Assembly: GCF_905203285.1 (NCBI RefSeq)
Contig: NZ_CAJKVK010000084.1
Location: 1-8,306, forward strand
Reading direction: 5' to 3'
DNA length: 8,306 nucleotides
Origin: an uncultured Succinatimonas sp.
Lineage (GTDB): Bacteria; Pseudomonadota; Gammaproteobacteria; Enterobacterales; Succinivibrionaceae
The stretch's first letter is position 1. Each line of letters starts with the position of its first letter. Below the pieces are notes generated by a model. The model worked only from the letters and a program-made list of their open reading frames with translations, made no database searches and was not told where the DNA came from. Of this stretch, positions 5,320 through 8,306 are shown piece by piece. Position numbers and translations under genes: made by a program.

Positions 5320-6609
5320 ATGCGTTTGATGAAATTTTTAGGCGCTTTGGGATTTGGCGTGTTTCTCATGTCAAATGCACAGGCTGCTCTCAATATCGAA
5401 ATCACTGGCGGTATTAATGAAGGCCGTAAGATTGCGGTTTTGCCCTTTGCTCAGTCCGCAAATGTCGGAGTGGATGTTGCTTCCGTAGTCAGTGCCGATT
5501 TGATGCGTTCCGGCAAGTTTTCTCCTATTTTACAAAATCAAATTCCGGCAGGAGCTTTTGACGGGGAGAAAGTAAATACTGATGTTATGGCGGGTACCGG
5601 AGCTGAAGCTGTAGTTTTCGGCAAGGTTTATCCTGATGGCAATTCCTATCAGGTTGAGTTTTTATTGCAGTCTTTAGTCGGAGAAGACAAAGGTCAGATA
5701 ATTGCGCATTATCGCGGTGCTTCGGGTCTTAATACCATGCGTCAGGCTGCACATCGCGTGTCCGATCGCGTTTATGAAAAACTCGTAGGACAAAAGGGTG
5801 CTTTCAGAACCAGAATTGCGTATGTGGTATTTCGTCACGGAACTAAGTTTCCTTATCAGCTGATGACTGCTGACTATGACGGTTTTAATGAAGTTCCGAT
5901 TTTAAAATCGACAGAGCCGATTATGACTCCTAGCTGGTCTCCGGACGGAACAAAAATCGTTTATGTAAGTTTTGAAAATAAAAATCCGGCTATTTTTATT
6001 CAGGATTTGAATACTAAACAGCGTACCCGTATCGCGAACTTTAAAGGATTGAACAGTTCCCCGGCTTGGTCTCCTGACGGTTCAAAAATAGCAATGGTGC
6101 TGTCAAAAGACGGACAGCCTGATATTTATTATTATGATGTAAATACTCGTGCTATCCAGAGGGTTACCGCAGATCCTGCAATTGATACCGAGCCTAATTG
6201 GTCCGCAGACGGTCGACAATTATTCTTTACGTCAGAGCGCGGCGGCAGAGCTCAGATTTATAAATTTGATTTTAATACCCGTACGACAGAGCGCTTAACT
6301 TATCAAGGACAGATGAATTTGTCTGCAGAGCCTATTCCGGGGACTAATTCGGTAATTATGATTACTCGTCATAACGGTTATCGAGTTGCTCGTATGGATG
6401 AAGATGGCAGTATTTATATGCTGACCACTTCAAATTTGGATGAATCTCCCAGTGTTGCACCTAATGGCAGTATGGTAATATATTCTACGATATATCAAGG
6501 GCGTAAGGGCTTGGCTATCGTTTCTGCCGATGGGCGCTTTAGAGCTAATTTGCCGTCTACATCAGGCGAAATCAGCTCACCTGCATGGGGTCCGTTACTT
6601 GATAAATAA
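5320..6609 (+). CDS. tolB: Tol-Pal system periplasmic beta-propeller protein TolB
   Basis: TolB is a soluble periplasmic protein that binds Pal through its propeller and TolA through its mature N-terminus. The 429-residue product matches the family size. A signal peptide (1-22) has Lys5, a hydrophobic core and a cleavage site after AQA, leaving ALNIEITGGINEG as the TolA-box region. The N-terminal domain (about 23-160) contains GRKIAVLPF and AVVFGKV. GAFRTRIAYVV then opens the six-bladed propeller (about 165-429), with blade motifs WSPDG (206-210), WSPDG (250-254) and WSADG (294-298), and APNGSMVIYS and SSPAWGP near the end. ATG 5320 was chosen over the adjoining TTG 5317 and the ATG 5329 from Shine-Dalgarno spacing. 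pal follows after 19 nt. Confidence 0.97.
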   Translation: MRLMKFLGALGFGVFLMSNAQAALNIEITGGINEGRKIAVLPFAQSANVGVDVASVVSADLMRSGKFSPILQNQIPAGAFDGEKVNTDVMAGTGAEAVVFGKVYPDGNSYQVEFLLQSLVGEDKGQIIAHYRGASGLNTMRQAAHRVSDRVYEKLVGQKGAFRTRIAYVVFRHGTKFPYQLMTADYDGFNEVPILKSTEPIMTPSWSPDGTKIVYVSFENKNPAIFIQDLNTKQRTRIANFKGLNSSPAWSPDGSKIAMVLSKDGQPDIYYYDVNTRAIQRVTADPAIDTEPNWSADGRQLFFTSERGGRAQIYKFDFNTRTTERLTYQGQMNLSAEPIPGTNSVIMITRHNGYRVARMDEDGSIYMLTTSNLDESPSVAPNGSMVIYSTIYQGRKGLAIVSADGRFRANLPSTSGEISSPAWGPLLDK

Positions 6610-6628
6610 AGTTTAAGGAACTTAAGTT

Positions 6629-7174
6629 ATGAATAAAAAATTCTTTTTAGCCGCAGTTTGTTTGTTAGCAGCATTTGCTTTCACCGGCTGTTCAACCACG
6701 GGAAGCGAAGACGGAAGAAGCGGCACCTTGGTTGAAGACGCAAGCGGTATGGGCGGTGACGTGCAGGTAGGTCTTGATCCGGATGGCGCAGTAACCGTTA
6801 CCGGAGCTGACGGATACGGCAGCAATTTCAACGGCCCTGAGGCTTTGCGTGAAAACAATACCATTTACTTTAACTATGATTCCGATCAGATCCATGATAA
6901 CTATGTAGGTGTTATGCAGGCTCATGCTAAATATTTGCGTGAGAATCCTGATGCCCATATTATTATCGAAGGTCATACCGATGAGCGCGGAACTCCCGAG
7001 TACAATATTGCTTTAGGTGAAAGACGTGCTCGTGCTGTTGCCCGTTATATGCAGAATTTAGGCGTAGACGTTAATCAGTTGTCCATCGTTTCTTACGGTG
7101 AGGAAAAGCCTCTGGTCGTCGGCCATAATGAAAATGCCTGGGCAAAGAATCGTCGTGCCGTGATTAATTATTAA
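6629..7174 (+). CDS. pal: Peptidoglycan-associated outer-membrane lipoprotein Pal
   Basis: Pal tethers the outer membrane to peptidoglycan and is the end target of the Tol motor. The 181-residue product compares with 173 in E. coli. The lipoprotein signal (1-20) ends AFTG before the lipidated C21; Phe at -3 is unusual where Leu is typical. Ser at +2 (not Asp) predicts outer-membrane sorting. A Gly/Asp-rich linker (about 22-70) leads to the OmpA-like domain (about 75-181), starting TIYFNYDSDQI. Diaminopimelate-binding residues are visible in EGHTDERG (D118, R120) and KNRRAV (R175/R176), and the protein ends at VINY as the family does. AAGGA at 6615-6619, 9 nt upstream, supports the start. A strong hairpin lies between pal and cpoB. 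Confidence 0.97.
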   Translation: MNKKFFLAAVCLLAAFAFTGCSTTGSEDGRSGTLVEDASGMGGDVQVGLDPDGAVTVTGADGYGSNFNGPEALRENNTIYFNYDSDQIHDNYVGVMQAHAKYLRENPDAHIIIEGHTDERGTPEYNIALGERRARAVARYMQNLGVDVNQLSIVSYGEEKPLVVGHNENAWAKNRRAVINY

Positions 7175-7194
7175 TTTTTAATTAATTGAGTTTC

Positions 7195-7224
7195 AAAGCG
7201 GCGTGTCATTTGATGCGCCGTTTT
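7195..7224 (+). terminator. Terminator-like hairpin between pal and cpoB (possible attenuator)
   Basis: Positions 7195-7207 can pair with 7212-7224 in a 13-bp stem with three G-U wobbles around a core of CGGCG and CGCCG, closed by the 4-nt loop ATTT. The 3' arm ends in TTTT, but the T run stops there and CGTATGG follows. The weak U tract suggests partial termination, or a 3'-end stabiliser for pal mRNA, and not a full stop. The cpoB ribosome site begins 5 nt after the stem. Confidence 0.65.
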
Positions 7225-7229
7225 CGTAT

Positions 7230-7233
7230 GGAG
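7230..7233 (+). promoter_or_regulatory. Shine-Dalgarno GGAG fixing the cpoB start
   Basis: GGAG lies 5 nt before ATG 7239. It supports that start over the in-frame GTG at 7203, which is buried in the hairpin and would add 12 residues before the signal peptide. Confidence 0.75.
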
Positions 7234-7238
7234 ACAAC

Positions 7239-7994
7239 ATGCGTAAAACACTGCTTGCTTTATCTTTAATGTTGGGCGTTGTAAGCTTTTCTGTGTCTGC
7301 TGCTGACGCGTCGATTCAAAAACAGCTTGATGCACAGCAGCGCGCGATGCTGGAGATGCAAAATCAATTGGATTTTTATAATCAGCAAATAGCTTCATTG
7401 CGCGGGGACATTGAAAAATTACAGTATGATTTGAAAAAAGTTAAAGAGCAGATGGCAAATGCTGCCGTACCGCCTGCCAACACACCTGCTGAGCAAAAGG
7501 CAAACTCTTCACAACAGCAAAACAGCTCTTCTAACAGTAATAGCGCTGCAGCACAAAACGGAACAAATCAAGCTTCGTCACAAAGCTCCGGGTTTACGCT
7601 TGAAGGTAATTTAAAGACGGCAGATGATAAAGCAAAGGCAGCCTACGATAATGCTTACAAATTCGTTACTGCAAACGATCTTACTGCAGCTGAAAAAGAA
7701 TTTTCAGCATATCTTCAAAGTTATCCTGATAACAGCTTGACTCCGAATGCATGGTATTGGCTCGGTCAGGTTCAGTATAAGCAGAATAAGCTTGATGAAG
7801 CCAGAGTAAGTTTTTTAAATGTAGCTCGTTTTACTTCTACTCCCAAACGTCCTGACTCTTTATATAAATTAGGACTTATAAGTAAACTAAAAGGCGATAA
7901 GGATAAAGCCAAACAATTTTTTGAGTTGGTGATAAATAAATATCCGGCAGATACTGCAGCAAATCTTTCTCGGCAGGAACTGCAGAATATGTAA
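7239..7994 (+). CDS. cpoB: Cell division coordinator CpoB (YbgF), periplasmic TPR protein
   Basis: CpoB is a periplasmic trimeric protein that binds TolA and, in E. coli, coordinates PBP1B peptidoglycan synthesis with Tol-driven outer-membrane constriction. The 251-residue product compares with 263 in E. coli. A signal peptide (1-21) ends at VSA. The N-terminal coiled coil (about 24-72, heptad-rich in Gln, Leu and Lys) is the trimerisation part. A low-complexity linker (about 73-122) is rich in Asn, Ser, Gln and Ala. The C-terminal TPR domain (about 132-251) has three repeats, beginning AYDNAYKFVTANDL, WYWLGQVQYKQNKLDEA and SLYKLGLISKLKGDKDKA. The ATG 7239 start follows GGAG and gives a canonical signal peptide. 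A terminator follows the stop closely, so this is the last gene of the tol cluster. Confidence 0.95.
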   Translation: MRKTLLALSLMLGVVSFSVSAADASIQKQLDAQQRAMLEMQNQLDFYNQQIASLRGDIEKLQYDLKKVKEQMANAAVPPANTPAEQKANSSQQQNSSSNSNSAAAQNGTNQASSQSSGFTLEGNLKTADDKAKAAYDNAYKFVTANDLTAAEKEFSAYLQSYPDNSLTPNAWYWLGQVQYKQNKLDEARVSFLNVARFTSTPKRPDSLYKLGLISKLKGDKDKAKQFFELVINKYPADTAANLSRQELQNM

Positions 7995-8006
7995 ATCAGG
8001 ATAGGT

Positions 8007-8046
8007 AAGAAAAGGCGCAGATAGAAATATTTTGCGCTTTTCTTTT
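8007..8046 (+). terminator. Intrinsic terminator after cpoB
   Basis: The arm 8007-8019 (AAGAAAAGGCGCA) pairs with 8033-8044 (TGCGCTTTTCTT), leaving one bulged G on the left side and a 13-nt A/T-rich loop. The 3' arm merges into a T-rich run (8038-8046). It starts 12 nt after the cpoB stop and would close the tol transcript before the tRNA promoter. The stem is A-U rich apart from its GCGC core. Confidence 0.75.
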
Positions 8047-8100
8047 AAAGAAATTTTCTAAATAAAAATCAATAAGATATTTATTATTTTTGTCTTTTCA

Positions 8101-8162
8101 TAATAAAAAATTTAAATAATTTTAAAAAAAAGTCTTGCATTGCCGCTGAATATCAGTAAAAT
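8101..8162 (+). promoter_or_regulatory. tRNA-Lys promoter with A/T-rich upstream element
   Basis: The -10 box is TAAAAT (8157-8162, five of six matches) and the -35 is TTGCAT (8135-8140, TTG conserved), with a 16-nt spacer. A run of A and T tracts at 8101-8130 resembles an UP element bound by the RNA polymerase alpha C-terminal domain. After the -10 the sequence AACGCTCCG is GC-rich, like the discriminators of stringently controlled stable-RNA promoters. Transcription would begin near 8169, giving a leader of about 30 nt before the tRNA. Confidence 0.65.
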
Positions 8163-8198
8163 AACGCTCCGTCAGGCAACAACGCCGGATTGATGAGT

Positions 8199-8271
8199 GG
8201 GCTGTTAGCTCAGTCGGTAGAGCAGCGGACTTTTAATCCGTTGGTCGAGAGTTCGAATCTCTCACAGCCCA
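8199..8271 (+). tRNA. tRNA-Lys (anticodon TTT), CCA not encoded
   Basis: A complete cloverleaf fits. The acceptor GGGCTGT (8199-8205) pairs with ACAGCCC (8264-8270). The D arm is GCTC (8208-8211) with GAGC (8220-8223). The anticodon stem GCGGA (8225-8229) pairs with TCCGT (8237-8241, one G-U) around loop CTTTTAA, with anticodon TTT at 8232-8234. The variable loop is TGGTC. The T arm GAGAG (8247-8251) pairs with CTCTC (8259-8263) around TTCGAAT. The discriminator is A8271. The next bases are TAG, so the 3' CCA must be added after transcription. Body and loops closely match E. coli tRNA-Lys, and the position after cpoB matches E. coli lysT. Confidence 0.97.
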
Positions 8272-8298
8272 TAGGTCCAGTGAGTTGTTTTGTTAAAC

Positions 8299-8306
8299 GG
8301 GTCGTT
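8299..8306 (+). tRNA. Possible second tRNA gene (5' end only), cut by the window edge
   Basis: The final eight bases, GGGTCGTT, are identical to the 5' end of E. coli tRNA-Lys as I recall it, lie 27 nt after the first tRNA and suit an acceptor stem followed by T8. E. coli has a multi-tRNA Lys/Val array at this locus. Eight bases cannot prove it, and the isoacceptor cannot be settled. Confidence 0.4.

Noticed and set aside
7203..7238. GTG at 7203 as the cpoB start
   Set aside because: It is within the pal-cpoB hairpin, has no ribosome site, and would put 12 residues ahead of a canonical signal peptide.
8069..8080. 12-base match TCAATAAGATAT shared with 646-657
   Set aside because: A 12-base match is expected by chance in an AT-rich window of this length, and the flanks do not match.
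1..8306. Mobile elements, CRISPR arrays, defence or biosynthetic systems
   Set aside because: Almost the whole window is accounted for by syntenic housekeeping genes; no transposase, integrase, spaced direct repeats or unexplained gene was found.

Overview
This window is an ordinary but well-preserved chromosomal housekeeping block from a gammaproteobacterium with a fairly AT-rich genome. All genes lie on the + strand. Reading left to right it carries ruvC, ruvA and ruvB (Holliday-junction processing), ybgC, tolQ, tolR, tolA, tolB, pal and cpoB/ybgF (the Tol-Pal envelope system), and then a tRNA-Lys(UUU) gene. The gene order matches what is known of gammaproteobacteria such as Pseudomonas, where ruv and tol are adjacent. 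The tRNA-Lys after cpoB recalls E. coli ybgF-lysT. The base composition and divergence would fit an anaerobic host-associated lineage such as Succinivibrionaceae, but that placement is a guess.

Layout. Positions 1-74 are AT-rich upstream DNA without a clear promoter. ruvC (75-608) is followed by a 79-nt gap with a consensus -10 box (TATAAT, 655-660), then ruvA (TTG start, 688-1311) and ruvB (1311-2441), which overlap by one base. ybgC (2443-2859) starts one base after ruvB. tolQ, tolR and tolA follow at 19, 5 and 7 nt spacings, so ruvA to tolA could form one transcript. A 47-nt gap before tolB contains a second consensus -10 box beside a small palindrome. tolB and pal are 19 nt apart. A strong terminator-like hairpin separates pal from cpoB. 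An intrinsic terminator follows cpoB. The tRNA-Lys gene then has its own promoter with an A/T-rich upstream region and a GC-rich discriminator. The last 8 bases look like the 5' end of another tRNA gene cut by the window edge.

How the genes work together. RuvA and RuvB form the branch-migration motor and RuvC resolves the junction. TolQ and TolR are the proton-driven inner-membrane motor that energises TolA. TolA spans the periplasm and acts on TolB and the lipoprotein Pal, supporting outer-membrane constriction during division. CpoB is the periplasmic TPR protein that links this machine to peptidoglycan synthesis. YbgC is a hotdog-fold thioesterase that usually travels with tol genes.

I found no credible undescribed system. 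The points worth a second look are lineage-specific variations on known parts: a roughly 92-residue polar tail on TolQ, a four-cysteine TolA C-terminal domain, a 60-bp tandem repeat in tolA that varies only at synonymous sites, an N-terminally extended RuvB, the pal-cpoB hairpin, and a tRNA-Lys gene that does not encode CCA.
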